From NCBI GenBank assembly GCA_003023695.1, contig PXYW01000028.1:1-37090 (forward strand): a DNA stretch of 37,090 nucleotides, written 5' to 3'. This document shows positions 7,233 to 14,254 of the stretch, piece after piece. Position 1 is the stretch's first letter. Each line of letters opens with the position of its first letter. Source of the stretch: Sulfobacillus benefaciens. Lineage in GTDB: Bacteria > Bacillota > Sulfobacillia > Sulfobacillales > Sulfobacillaceae. The notes below the pieces were generated by a model. It saw nothing but the letters and a program-made list of their open reading frames with translations, was not told the origin of the DNA and ran no database searches. A program made the translations under genes and the position numbers.

Positions 7233-7334
7233 ATGGCACACGGACACGGGCATAAGAGAGGCTGCCGGTGTGGATTTTGTCGGCGGAGTCATGAATTTAC
7301 GCGACACGGGAGGCGACGACATGGAAAGAGATAA
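7233..7334 (+). CDS. 33-aa His/Arg/Cys-rich mini-protein
   Basis: ATG 7233 follows an AAGGGGGTG ribosome binding site. The 33-aa product starts with a His/Gly run (AHGHGHKRG), has a compact Cys motif (CRCGFC, that is C-x-C-x2-C) and an Arg/His-rich end. It overlaps the following gene's start by 14 nt in another frame, which supports real operon packing. It could bind a metal and DNA, or resemble a protamine-like core peptide. At this size chance cannot be excluded, but the site and composition, similar to the basic neighbour, argue for a gene. Confidence 0.55.
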   Translation: MAHGHGHKRGCRCGFCRRSHEFTRHGRRRHGKR

Positions 7335-7500
7335 GGTCATAAGCCTGGGCCTCATTGCGCTGAGTCTCATATTCCTCGCGTGGTTCGTGGGTCGGATCCA
7401 AGGCGAGGCCAAGGAACACCGGCGCAATGAGATGCAGGGCGTCAAAGCGCGTTTGTTCAAGATGGAACAAGCACAACACACTAAGAAAGAAGGGGAGTAA
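7321..7500 (+). CDS. Small single-pass membrane protein with helical tail
   Basis: ATG 7321 is chosen because GGGAGG at 7308-7313 gives ideal spacing. The 59-aa product has a hydrophobic helix at about 6-24 (ISLGLIALSLIFLAWFVG) and a charged, helix-prone C-terminal part (EAKEHRRNEMQGVKARLFKMEQAQ). It is probably inserted in the viral or host membrane with the coiled tail inside. No family is recognised. Confidence 0.66.
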   Translation: MERDKVISLGLIALSLIFLAWFVGRIQGEAKEHRRNEMQGVKARLFKMEQAQHTKKEGE

Positions 7501-7501
7501 C

Positions 7502-7942
7502 TTGGGAAAAATAGGGGGCAATGGCCCAACTGCGACAGGATGGGCGACAGGAACGATGGCAGGCGGCGATCCTTGCTATAAGGTGCCTGCGTACTATGTG
7601 CAATCTGGAGATACCGTCACCAGTATCATCCAAAATTTTTACAATGTTGCCACGGTGGATGATTGTCTTTTAGGGGCGTTTATTGGCGCGAATCCGGTAG
7701 GAGTAGCCGGATGTGCCATAACTAATTGCGAAGGAAATTTACTCGCAGATGCCTGGGTGGTATTGCCGACGAGTCTCTATGACGCTTATACTGGCGAAAC
7801 CTATTCCTTCGGGTGTGCCTATTGGGTTTCAGACCCCACACCGTCCGGTTTGGTGACAACCACAGGAAGTTGCGACTATTATCCTTGCGGAGGATTGGCG
7901 ACGTTTGCTGACACATGCGGATACGGAACGGTCTCGTGCTAA
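7502..7942 (+). CDS. Cysteine-rich LysM-like protein, last gene of the viral operon
   Basis: The start is TTG 7502, just after AAAGGGGAG; an upstream in-frame ATG lacks a ribosome binding site and lies inside the previous gene. The 146-aa protein has a divergent LysM-like segment (YYVQSGDTVTSIIQNFYNV, then a cysteine-containing insertion and ANPVG) and nine cysteines, five of them in the last 40 residues. It has no clear signal peptide. The cysteines suggest disulfides outside the cytoplasm, perhaps at the particle surface. Base composition is visibly more AT-rich than the preceding genes, so it may have been acquired separately. Wall binding is inferred. Confidence 0.68.
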   Translation: MGKIGGNGPTATGWATGTMAGGDPCYKVPAYYVQSGDTVTSIIQNFYNVATVDDCLLGAFIGANPVGVAGCAITNCEGNLLADAWVVLPTSLYDAYTGETYSFGCAYWVSDPTPSGLVTTTGSCDYYPCGGLATFADTCGYGTVSC

Positions 7943-7947
7943 AAGTG

Positions 7948-8415
7948 CTAACGAGAAAAAGTAATAAAGTGCCAATCCTGACGTGGCAATAGCGACCGGG
8001 CTGTTGTGACATTAGCCATGGGTACACCGGTGAACCGTTCCTTGCGCCCCGTGATGGGCAACGGCACGTTCGACCACCATAAGGGAGCGGCTATGGAATA
8101 TTCGTTCGTGTCAGGGCCGTAGGCGCTCATGTAGTAACTGCCCGATTGCGGAGAATAGTAAATAGGAGGGCAGTTCTGGTAAACCCATTGTCGTCGTAAC
8201 CAGGATGCTTGAGAAGACATTAAAAGAGCCTCCTCGGGCAGTATGCCTTTCACGGTGATTGTGACCATTTTCGGAGCCAACGAAGTCGGCGATGGAGACA
8301 CACGCGTGTGGCGGGAAGCGAAAATAGGAGCAAAAAGCCACGCGAAAACCGCGAGGAACACGGCGCCCACGGCAAGCCCTAGGCGCCATTCGATGGGGAT
8401 TTGGGTATGAGTCAT
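7948..8415 (-). CDS. Exported/membrane protein of unknown function
   Basis: A 155-aa product with a very good ribosome binding site (AAGGAGG). A hydrophobic helix at about 11-32 (RLGLAVGAVFLAVFAWLFAPIF) serves as signal anchor. The remainder is likely extracytoplasmic, with an IYYSPQSGSYYMS segment and Tyr/Trp/Pro-rich strands. It lies 5 nt downstream of the lipoprotein gene and ends 5 nt from the convergent viral operon. Being so close to the virus edge, the pair may be cargo or host genes at the junction. No family is recognised. Confidence 0.68.
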   Translation of the reverse strand: MTHTQIPIEWRLGLAVGAVFLAVFAWLFAPIFASRHTRVSPSPTSLAPKMVTITVKGILPEEALLMSSQASWLRRQWVYQNCPPIYYSPQSGSYYMSAYGPDTNEYSIAAPLWWSNVPLPITGRKERFTGVPMANVTTARSLLPRQDWHFITFSR

Positions 8416-8420
8416 AACAA

Positions 8421-9140
8421 TTAACCTCCTTGAATTGGGGATAAATCGCTGGTTGACAATTGCACACTGTTAAGAATATGGCTCAGTTCCGGTCCATTAG
8501 GACCTGCTGTCCAGACCGTAATAGCGCCTTGCACAGTAGGGGCCGTATAAACAAAGCCTTGAAAGCCTTGGCAAGAAAACGGATACACATTGCTCTCAAT
8601 GGCGGTAATGGCGCAACCGGCTTGCGGCAATGCCAAGGACGGGTCAAATGCGTCCGATCCGTTCGTCACGTTGTGGTTGGCACCATAGGCAGTATTTACT
8701 TGGACGTTGAGCTGATTGGCTCCCCCCGGTGACGTCCACGTCAACGTGGCCCCGGAACCGCCGCCATCGTTGACACTCGGCACGGCGTTCCAGGTGCTCG
8801 GAAAAGAGGCGGTCCCCAGCTGATTACCAGACAGCATTAAGGGCGTGGACACCCACGAAAGGCTAGGCGTCGCGGAGGATGTGGGAGTCGCGGGAGAACT
8901 GGACGGTGCTCCCGAATCAGCGGAAGGGGATAAGCTCGGTGAGGGAGAGCTCTCACTCGGGCCACTAGACGGGCTAGCCGAAGGACTAACCGAAGAAGGC
9001 GCGGCTGATGAGATGGCCGCGGAACTCGTACGCGTCGTATTGTAAGGAATCCCCATCACCGTCTGCCCCGCTGCCGTGGTACCACAACCCGTGAGCAAGA
9101 CGGTGCCCGAGGCAATGGTCAGAAGGAAGGTGGTTTTCAT
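8421..9140 (-). CDS. Lipoprotein with Ser/Pro-rich linker
   Basis: The 239-aa protein begins with a lipoprotein signal peptide with lipobox LTGC (Cys19). A long Ser/Pro/Ala linker follows (about 35-95), then a globular beta-rich domain (WNAVPSVNDGGGSGATLTW, LNVQVNT, CAITAIESNVYPFSC). The architecture (lipobox, S/P/T linker, globular domain) matches the lipoproteins at 11087 and 24974, although the globular parts look unrelated. It sits on the outer face of the membrane. AAGGAG lies about 12 nt before the ATG, longer than usual. It is the first gene of a two-gene operon with 7948-8415. Confidence 0.8.
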   Translation of the reverse strand: MKTTFLLTIASGTVLLTGCGTTAAGQTVMGIPYNTTRTSSAAISSAAPSSVSPSASPSSGPSESSPSPSLSPSADSGAPSSSPATPTSSATPSLSWVSTPLMLSGNQLGTASFPSTWNAVPSVNDGGGSGATLTWTSPGGANQLNVQVNTAYGANHNVTNGSDAFDPSLALPQAGCAITAIESNVYPFSCQGFQGFVYTAPTVQGAITVWTAGPNGPELSHILNSVQLSTSDLSPIQGG

Positions 9141-9225
9141 GAAGAATCAATGCTCCTTTTCGCGTGACAAATGGATACGGCTCTCGCTATACTGCCACTG
9201 GAACCTCTTGCAGGAACCCGCTGCC

Positions 9226-9247
9226 AGATAGCCCTTCGGGGCTATCT
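9226..9247. other. Perfect 9-bp hairpin with TTCG loop
   Basis: AGATAGCCC and GGGCTATCT pair perfectly around a TTCG loop. This is an unusually stable RNA or DNA hairpin. It has no T-run on either side, so a simple intrinsic terminator is not supported. It lies upstream of the lipoprotein gene on - and could be in its leader, or mark an element end. Confidence 0.6.
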
Positions 9248-9577
9248 GTGCTTTGCGGAAAGTTGTGAATCGCATCCAATCGCATTGACAAAACGTTCCA
9301 TTGGTTTTAGTCTTAGCATAGCGGTGACTGAAAAGCAAGGGGTCAACGAGAACCAACGGCGAAGCGAGAGCGAAGCAATGTCCGATAAGGAATATTATGT
9401 TAACTTAGAAGAAAAGCCTCCCCTGTATTTCGGCAGATTGCCCCTATATGCCGGACCCGGGATTTTTCAAAAGGCGTACCTGCGGGGCTTTGCCACTATC
9501 GCAAGGCGATTCAGCTATTGTCTAAATCTAAAGTCTTATGGCTCGTGAGACGAAGGGATCATTCCCCACGGGTGGCA

Positions 9578-9589
9578 CCATGGTATAAT
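9578..9589 (+). promoter_or_regulatory. Extended -10 promoter for the 451-aa protein gene
   Basis: TGGTATAAT (TATAAT at 9584-9589 with an upstream TGn) lies 34 nt before the start at 9623. No good -35 hexamer is at the expected distance, which is acceptable for extended -10 promoters. The perfect TATAAT makes this a fair call. Confidence 0.55.
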
Positions 9590-9622
9590 TCCTCGCATTA
9601 ACACAGACAAGGGGAGCCCCAG

Positions 9623-10978
9623 ATGCACCGTGAATTTTCTTGGCCAGAGAGTATGGATCACGAACTTCAAAGCATTGAACAATTAGAGGTTGGCAATGCC
9701 GGTCAGTGGCTGCAAAGTCAGCGAGCGAAAGGGCTTGATGATAGTGCTATCCATCTCCTCCTGGCTTTGGCTTCTGCACGGTTTGTGGATCACCATGGCC
9801 CATTCCTTGGCCATGGGATATTTAACGGGGGGCCGATGTTGCGTGCCGCCTCCCTTTTGCCGCGTCCGTACCGAAACTTGGCATTATTGCAGCAAACAGC
9901 CTATGTTGTCGACCTGTTGCAACAACCAAATTATGGACCATATTTGCTATTGGAAATGTTACCGTTTATTGAAGACACGGTGGAGGCAAGTCGAGCCCAA
10001 TTATGTGCAACCATTGAGTCGGGCGAGCATGCACTAGAAGCTGAGCATCGCCTTGTCGGACTGTTGAAGACCGACAGCGCAGCCGACGTTCATCGGCTCC
10101 TGATTGAGATAGCCCTCAGGCAATTCCATGAAAACGAGCATCGACTGCTCATTGTACACCGTGCAGCCCAACTGATGGACGACACCCGCGGCTGGACGTG
10201 GGTCGAACCCATTTTTCGGCCCGCTGTCCAATATCTGGGTACCCACCCCATTGTCAGGCATCCCGACATTTGGGATGTCCCTGAAGACATTGTTGAGTGG
10301 CATGGTTCGGTCGCGAATATCGAAGCTGCCGTCGAACAACTCATTGATGCGGATTACGGCGACGAAACCCGTATGCTGCGCGAAATGCTGTACTTAAGAC
10401 TACCTTTACTCGAAATTATCAGCGTAACGGGAGCGGAGATGCTGTGCCGCTCCGGATTTGACGCACACGCGGTAACAGGCATACATTGCATCCTCGATCT
10501 GCTCCATGATTCAGCGGCAACGCCTCGCGTGAAGGCGTTGGCCGTCGACGCTGCCCTGTTAGGCCAGAGAACTCGACGCCAAAAGGCCCAACGGTCAACT
10601 TGGCGACAGCTCCTGCGGCCAAGGCCCCTTCAACGGACTGTAGACGAATTGCGGGATATTGTCGCTCATGATGGTAGTGGCTTTTATGCGATGGAAGCGG
10701 CAGGTGGCATGCTCCTAGCAGGAGTTGATGCCACAGCCATTGCCCGGACACTCATGGAAGTGGCGTTGACTACCTCGGGACCGTTCGACGCAATTCACAA
10801 TGTCAAGATGCTATGGGGACAACTGCTTGAAACCCGCCGAAGCCGCTTCCCTGAAATCTCGTGGAAACACTTAGCGGCCGGGGCGCGGGTCGTGGCAGAA
10901 ACGGCAAAAGAGAGTACCGTGGATGTTGCGCCTATTATGTCCCTGTGGCATAGCATGGAACTATTCAAGGGCCATTAA
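9623..10978 (+). CDS. Unrecognised 451-aa helical protein with a conserved-looking His/Gly motif
   Basis: The start ATG follows AAGGGGAG. The product is soluble, mostly helical and without signal or membrane segments. A striking motif, VDHHGPFLGHGIFNGGPML (about residues 52-70), carries three histidines. Other His-rich patches (NEHRLLIVHRAAQL, VEWHGS) follow, and the C-terminal half looks like helical repeats. These could form a metal or cofactor site, but I do not recognise a family. It stands alone, with its own promoter, between two - strand lipoprotein genes. Composition suggests a real, conserved-type protein. Confidence 0.8.
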   Translation: MHREFSWPESMDHELQSIEQLEVGNAGQWLQSQRAKGLDDSAIHLLLALASARFVDHHGPFLGHGIFNGGPMLRAASLLPRPYRNLALLQQTAYVVDLLQQPNYGPYLLLEMLPFIEDTVEASRAQLCATIESGEHALEAEHRLVGLLKTDSAADVHRLLIEIALRQFHENEHRLLIVHRAAQLMDDTRGWTWVEPIFRPAVQYLGTHPIVRHPDIWDVPEDIVEWHGSVANIEAAVEQLIDADYGDETRMLREMLYLRLPLLEIISVTGAEMLCRSGFDAHAVTGIHCILDLLHDSAATPRVKALAVDAALLGQRTRRQKAQRSTWRQLLRPRPLQRTVDELRDIVAHDGSGFYAMEAAGGMLLAGVDATAIARTLMEVALTTSGPFDAIHNVKMLWGQLLETRRSRFPEISWKHLAAGARVVAETAKESTVDVAPIMSLWHSMELFKGH

Positions 10979-11086
10979 CGTGTCACTGAGTCCTTGTGAT
11001 TTTGGTGGAGGTTCTCGAATATGGGATCAGTTTGGAAGACTCCAGATCCTTTAGGAAGATTGGTTTGGATGCCAGTGAAGTGACTT

Positions 11087-11938
11087 TCAATAGCCTTTCG
11101 CCCTGCCGTCTAATTGAGCGTAGACATCGGATAATACGGTGGTTGCGATTTGGGAATCTCCTGCGGGTGCTACCACAGATATCATAAACATCAATCCTCC
11201 AAGACGATTGCGGTCCATGTTGTTGAGATCGACAAGCCGCCATTCTTCAAGCGCGTCGGACAACCTGAAGCCCTCCAGCACCCGATGTGGATTTACGTAT
11301 TCGACGTTAAGCAGATTTTTCAAGGAAGATACCATAGGCCCAGTGTAAGCAGCCCCGTAACTGGCAGAGGATTTTTGGGAACTGGGGAAAATGGACGCCG
11401 TTGCCCAGATAGCACAGCCTACACACCCAGGAGTATCCGACACCATGATGCTTACCTGATCCGCACTCAAGTTCACATCCCACGACCCGTCAGCACCGAC
11501 AATGGTTTTGGGGCTCTGCATCCCCACTAACCCAGGAATATATATTGAAGAATTATGTCCTATGTTGAGGGCATATGCCGCCCAATGGAATTGGCTTGAT
11601 GCCACAGGAAGCACGACCGTTTGCGGCAGCGGCTGAAGGACTTCTTGTACCCCATACTCGGCCTTAATTGGTACCACCGTTAGTGACTCCTGAAGAGTAG
11701 ACGCCGTTACTCGCGGCAAAGGTGCAGGCGCTACGGGAATGTTGTTGCCAAAGATGTTGCGCAATTCAGCCGCAGACACGGCGGGCGCCTTAGATGGATT
11801 CTGCACCGAGATATGATGACGGTTAGCGGACCGTTCTGTAGATTGACCTTGAGAAGTTGCCGTAGCCCCTACCCCACAACCTCCCACCACTACCAGCACT
11901 AAGGCCAATCCGGTAACTAAAACGCCATGTTTAACCAT
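11087..11938 (-). CDS. Lipoprotein of unknown function
   Basis: The 283-aa protein is taken from ATG 11938, which has AGGAGG at good distance; a longer in-frame version lacks a signal at its N-terminus. A hydrophobic signal ends in the lipobox VGGC (Cys21). A polar linker (about 25-55) leads to a globular domain with strands and a GCVGCAIW (C-x2-C) pair. The C-terminal half has a region with FRLSDALEEWRLVDLNNMDRNRLGGLMFM. It would be anchored on the outer membrane leaflet. It stands alone, converging with the 451-aa gene. The family is not recognised. Confidence 0.76.
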   Translation of the reverse strand: MVKHGVLVTGLALVLVVVGGCGVGATATSQGQSTERSANRHHISVQNPSKAPAVSAAELRNIFGNNIPVAPAPLPRVTASTLQESLTVVPIKAEYGVQEVLQPLPQTVVLPVASSQFHWAAYALNIGHNSSIYIPGLVGMQSPKTIVGADGSWDVNLSADQVSIMVSDTPGCVGCAIWATASIFPSSQKSSASYGAAYTGPMVSSLKNLLNVEYVNPHRVLEGFRLSDALEEWRLVDLNNMDRNRLGGLMFMISVVAPAGDSQIATTVLSDVYAQLDGRAKGY

Positions 11939-12124
11939 GTTCCAACCTCCTACCTTAGTTTTTTGTATGAATTCCCTAGTTAGAACCCGGGGCCTCTTAA
12001 ACATCATTACACGATACATAACGCTGGCACACTCCAAAAAATCACCTCAACGGCGTTGTGATTATTCACCTATGGATTCGAAAACGTACCACGTTTAGTT
12101 GTACATGTAGCCGTGGAATACTGG

Positions 12125-12153
12125 TATCATCATTAGGGATAAGGCTTATCCCT
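12125..12153 (+). promoter_or_regulatory. Promoter -10 and 19-bp palindromic operator before the amidohydrolase gene
   Basis: An extended -10 (TGG-TATCAT, hexamer 12125-12130) is followed by the near-perfect palindrome AGGGATAAG-G-CTTATCCCT (12135-12153). The arms are 9 bp around one central base. Its place at the expected transcription start is typical of a repressor operator; an RNA hairpin in the leader is the alternative. It differs from the palindrome before deoR. Confidence 0.55.
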
Positions 12154-12178
12154 TAGACCAAAAAAGGCGGTTATAACT

Positions 12179-13342
12179 ATGGTAGCAATATTAGGAGGTC
12201 GGGTCGAAACAGTGACCAATGGCGCAATTGCCCACGGCACCGTATTAATCGGTGACGATGGTAAAATCGCAGCCGTTGGAAGGGAAATAGATATTCCGGT
12301 CGGAGCAACCATTATCGACGCCTCTGGTCAATATGTATTTCCAGGTTTTATTGATTCCCATTCTCATATTGGTGTTTTTAGCGACGGCGAAGGCCGTGGT
12401 AGCGCAGATGGGAATGAATTAACAGACCCAGTAACACCTGGAGTGCGGGTGATTGATGCTTTTAACACAGCCGATGTGGCCCTACGCGATGCAATTCAGG
12501 GCGGTATTACCACAGCTTGGGTTACCCCAGGCAGTGGCAACGTGATTGGTGGACTGGGTTCTACCATACGCTTGTGGGGGCAGAACATCGATGATATGGT
12601 GCTTAAGTCCCCGTCGGGAATGAAGAGCGCCATGGGAGAAAATCCCAAACGCGTCTATGGTGACAAACAAAAGATGCCTTCAACTCGCTTAGGTGTGGCG
12701 AGAGTGATGCGACAAGCTTTTTACGATGCCCAGGATTATCAACGACAACTGGAGAAGGATCCCGAACATAAGCGCAGTGTGGATTTAGACGCCCTAGTCA
12801 TGGTATTGAACCGCGAAATCCCCTTTCGCACTCATGCTCATACTGCGGACGACATCTTGACAGCTCTAAGAATTGGTCGCGAATTTGGCGTCGATCACAT
12901 CATTGAGCATGGCACCGAGGCGTATAAGGTAGTCGATGAATTGTTGCGATATAACATACCGGTCTCGTGCGGTCCCGCATTAGTAGCACGGGTAAAAGTA
13001 GAGGTACGGGGACGCTCGTTCAAAACTCCGGGTATTTTGGCTAAAAACGGTATTAAGGTGTCTATCATAACGGATCACCCTGTGGTTCCTGAACAATATT
13101 TAGTGGTGAGTGCCGCCTTGGCTGTACGCGAGGGCATGGAAGAGCAAGATGCGATTCGTGCATTGACGCAAACCCCAGCCGACTTATGTGGAGTAGGTGA
13201 CCGTCTAGGGTCCATTGACCCAGGGAAAGATGGCGATATCGTCATCTGGAATGGCCACCCATTCGAATACCGGAGCACAGTCGCCAAAACCATTATTGGT
13301 GGGCAAGTCGTATACGACGCCGACAACCGAGGGATCCTGTAG
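12179..13342 (+). CDS. Amidohydrolase (imidazolonepropionase-like, COG1228 type)
   Basis: A 387-aa metal-dependent hydrolase of the amidohydrolase superfamily. The N-terminal beta-sandwich leads to the metal motif HSH at residues 61-63 (PGFIDSHSHIG). Further ligands fit His219/His221 (RTHAHTADD), His244 (IIEHGTE) and Asp299-His300 (ITDHP). The C-terminus has the usual SIDPGKDGDIVIW segment. The family hydrolyses C-N bonds in rings or amides. The substrate is unknown; related sequences are annotated as imidazolonepropionase-like. It converges on the DeoR/SDR/kinase operon and may belong to the same pathway. AAAGGCGG precedes the ATG, and a palindromic operator lies upstream. Confidence 0.88.
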   Translation: MVAILGGRVETVTNGAIAHGTVLIGDDGKIAAVGREIDIPVGATIIDASGQYVFPGFIDSHSHIGVFSDGEGRGSADGNELTDPVTPGVRVIDAFNTADVALRDAIQGGITTAWVTPGSGNVIGGLGSTIRLWGQNIDDMVLKSPSGMKSAMGENPKRVYGDKQKMPSTRLGVARVMRQAFYDAQDYQRQLEKDPEHKRSVDLDALVMVLNREIPFRTHAHTADDILTALRIGREFGVDHIIEHGTEAYKVVDELLRYNIPVSCGPALVARVKVEVRGRSFKTPGILAKNGIKVSIITDHPVVPEQYLVVSAALAVREGMEEQDAIRALTQTPADLCGVGDRLGSIDPGKDGDIVIWNGHPFEYRSTVAKTIIGGQVVYDADNRGIL

Positions 13343-13349
13343 CAACTAG

Positions 13350-13377
13350 TGGCCCCGAAAATACACTCTCGGGGCCA
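13350..13377. terminator. Hairpin between convergent genes, candidate bidirectional terminator
   Basis: TGGCCCCGA and TCGGGGCCA form a perfect 9-bp stem around a 10-nt loop, starting 8 nt after the amidohydrolase stop and before the end of the opposing SDR operon. A U-run is lacking on both sides, so it may be a weak terminator or a stabilising 3' hairpin. Confidence 0.5.
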
Positions 13378-13471
13378 AACCGAGACAATTGAAGGCGCCT
13401 TGCGAAGTCTTTCCAATAGACGCACAGACCTATAACGGCATTATCTTTGAAGTGCATTATGTCATTTGCAG

Positions 13472-14227
13472 TTAAAGGTTGGCCCCTCCGGTAACATTAA
13501 TAGCTTCACCAGTTATGAAAGCAGCATCAGGTCCCGCTAAGAACCCCACTACTTTAGCCACGTCTTCCGGTTCCTCAATCCGTTGCATAGGAGTCAGGCG
13601 AATATATTCGTCAAACACTTCGGATGGCGCCATACCTCTTAATTGTCCTTCCCATCCCAATTCTCGCTCTTGCATTGAAGTCTTTACGAATCCCGGGCAA
13701 ACAGCATTGACGCGAATACCATATTGTGCCACCTCTAAGGCAACACTCTTAGTAAATCCGATCACAGCCCATTTCGAGGCCGCATAATGAGCCAATAACG
13801 GTACTCCCTTAACCCCTGCCATCGATGCAGTGTTTATGATGACTCCCCGTTGCTGTCTTATCATGATGGGCAACACGGCCTTAGTCATCAAGAAAACCCC
13901 TTTGGTATTTACAGAAAAATTGAAATCCCATTCTTCCTCGGTCATATCTACCACTCTTTGCATAGTGGATACCCCGGCATTGTTGCATAACACATCAACC
14001 ATACCATAAGTAGCTACGATTTCCTGCACTGCAGTACTTACACTGCTAGCCGACGTGACATCAACGTGAGTAAAATGTTGGACTACCCCGTCACTTATCA
14101 AATTGTCCGGTGCCACAAGATCTAATACGGCGACCGTAAATCCGTCATCATACAGACGACGACTGATTGCCTCGCCAATACCACGTGAGCCCCCAGTCAC
14201 TATTGCCACGCCTTGATTATCTGCCAT
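13472..14227 (-). CDS. Short-chain dehydrogenase/reductase (SDR)
   Basis: ATG 14227 follows AGGAGGG and gives a 251-aa classical SDR. The cofactor motif TGGSRGIG is at 11-18, with an acidic residue after the second strand (Asp36), suggesting NAD+ preference. NNAG lies at 82-85, and the catalytic set is Asn107, Ser135, Tyr148 and Lys152 (YAASK). Such enzymes oxidise or reduce sugars, polyols or 3-oxoacyl compounds. As last gene of the operon after an FGGY kinase, it probably oxidises a polyol or sugar acid before phosphorylation. It may also be separate from the kinase step. The exact substrate is not visible. Confidence 0.93.
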   Translation of the reverse strand: MADNQGVAIVTGGSRGIGEAISRRLYDDGFTVAVLDLVAPDNLISDGVVQHFTHVDVTSASSVSTAVQEIVATYGMVDVLCNNAGVSTMQRVVDMTEEEWDFNFSVNTKGVFLMTKAVLPIMIRQQRGVIINTASMAGVKGVPLLAHYAASKWAVIGFTKSVALEVAQYGIRVNAVCPGFVKTSMQERELGWEGQLRGMAPSEVFDEYIRLTPMQRIEEPEDVAKVVGFLAGPDAAFITGEAINVTGGANL

Positions 14228-14254
14228 TGAACTGTACCCTCCTGTGTTAAGCAC

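Larger units (their letters stand above)
2..7942 (+). mobile_element. Provirus (partial): structural/lysis module of a putative tailless DJR-capsid virus
   Basis: About twenty co-directional genes sit with overlaps or gaps below 20 nt, nearly all with strong AGGAGG-like ribosome binding sites. The diagnostic pair is a small HerA/FtsK-type ATPase followed two genes later by a likely double-jelly-roll capsid protein. Around them are a lysozyme-like enzyme with a C-terminal membrane anchor, a holin-like protein, many single-helix membrane proteins, LysM proteins and very basic small proteins. Terminase, portal, tape-measure and tail genes are absent, which argues against a tailed phage. The left end is outside the window. 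The right end probably lies between 7942 and 9623, where gene direction switches. No integrase or att repeat was identified, so integration is inferred only from the chromosomal genes that follow. Confidence 0.78.
9141..9622. other. Intergenic stretch, possible virus/host boundary
   Basis: Nothing convincing is coded here. One frame on + (ATG 9378 to 9548, 56 aa) has ordinary composition but no ribosome binding site and is not called. The stretch contains a perfect hairpin (9226-9247) and a promoter for the gene at 9623. It lies between the lipoprotein pair and clearly cellular-style genes, so it is a candidate place for the element's right end. No direct repeat or tRNA was seen. Confidence 0.4.

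Noticed and set aside
9147..9356. A - strand open frame upstream of the lipoprotein gene
   Set aside because: No ribosome binding site, atypical composition, and it overlaps the promoter-bearing spacer and the hairpin.
9378..9548. 56-aa + strand frame in the spacer before 9623
   Set aside because: No ribosome binding site or recognisable motif, so it is treated as non-coding although it could be an old remnant.
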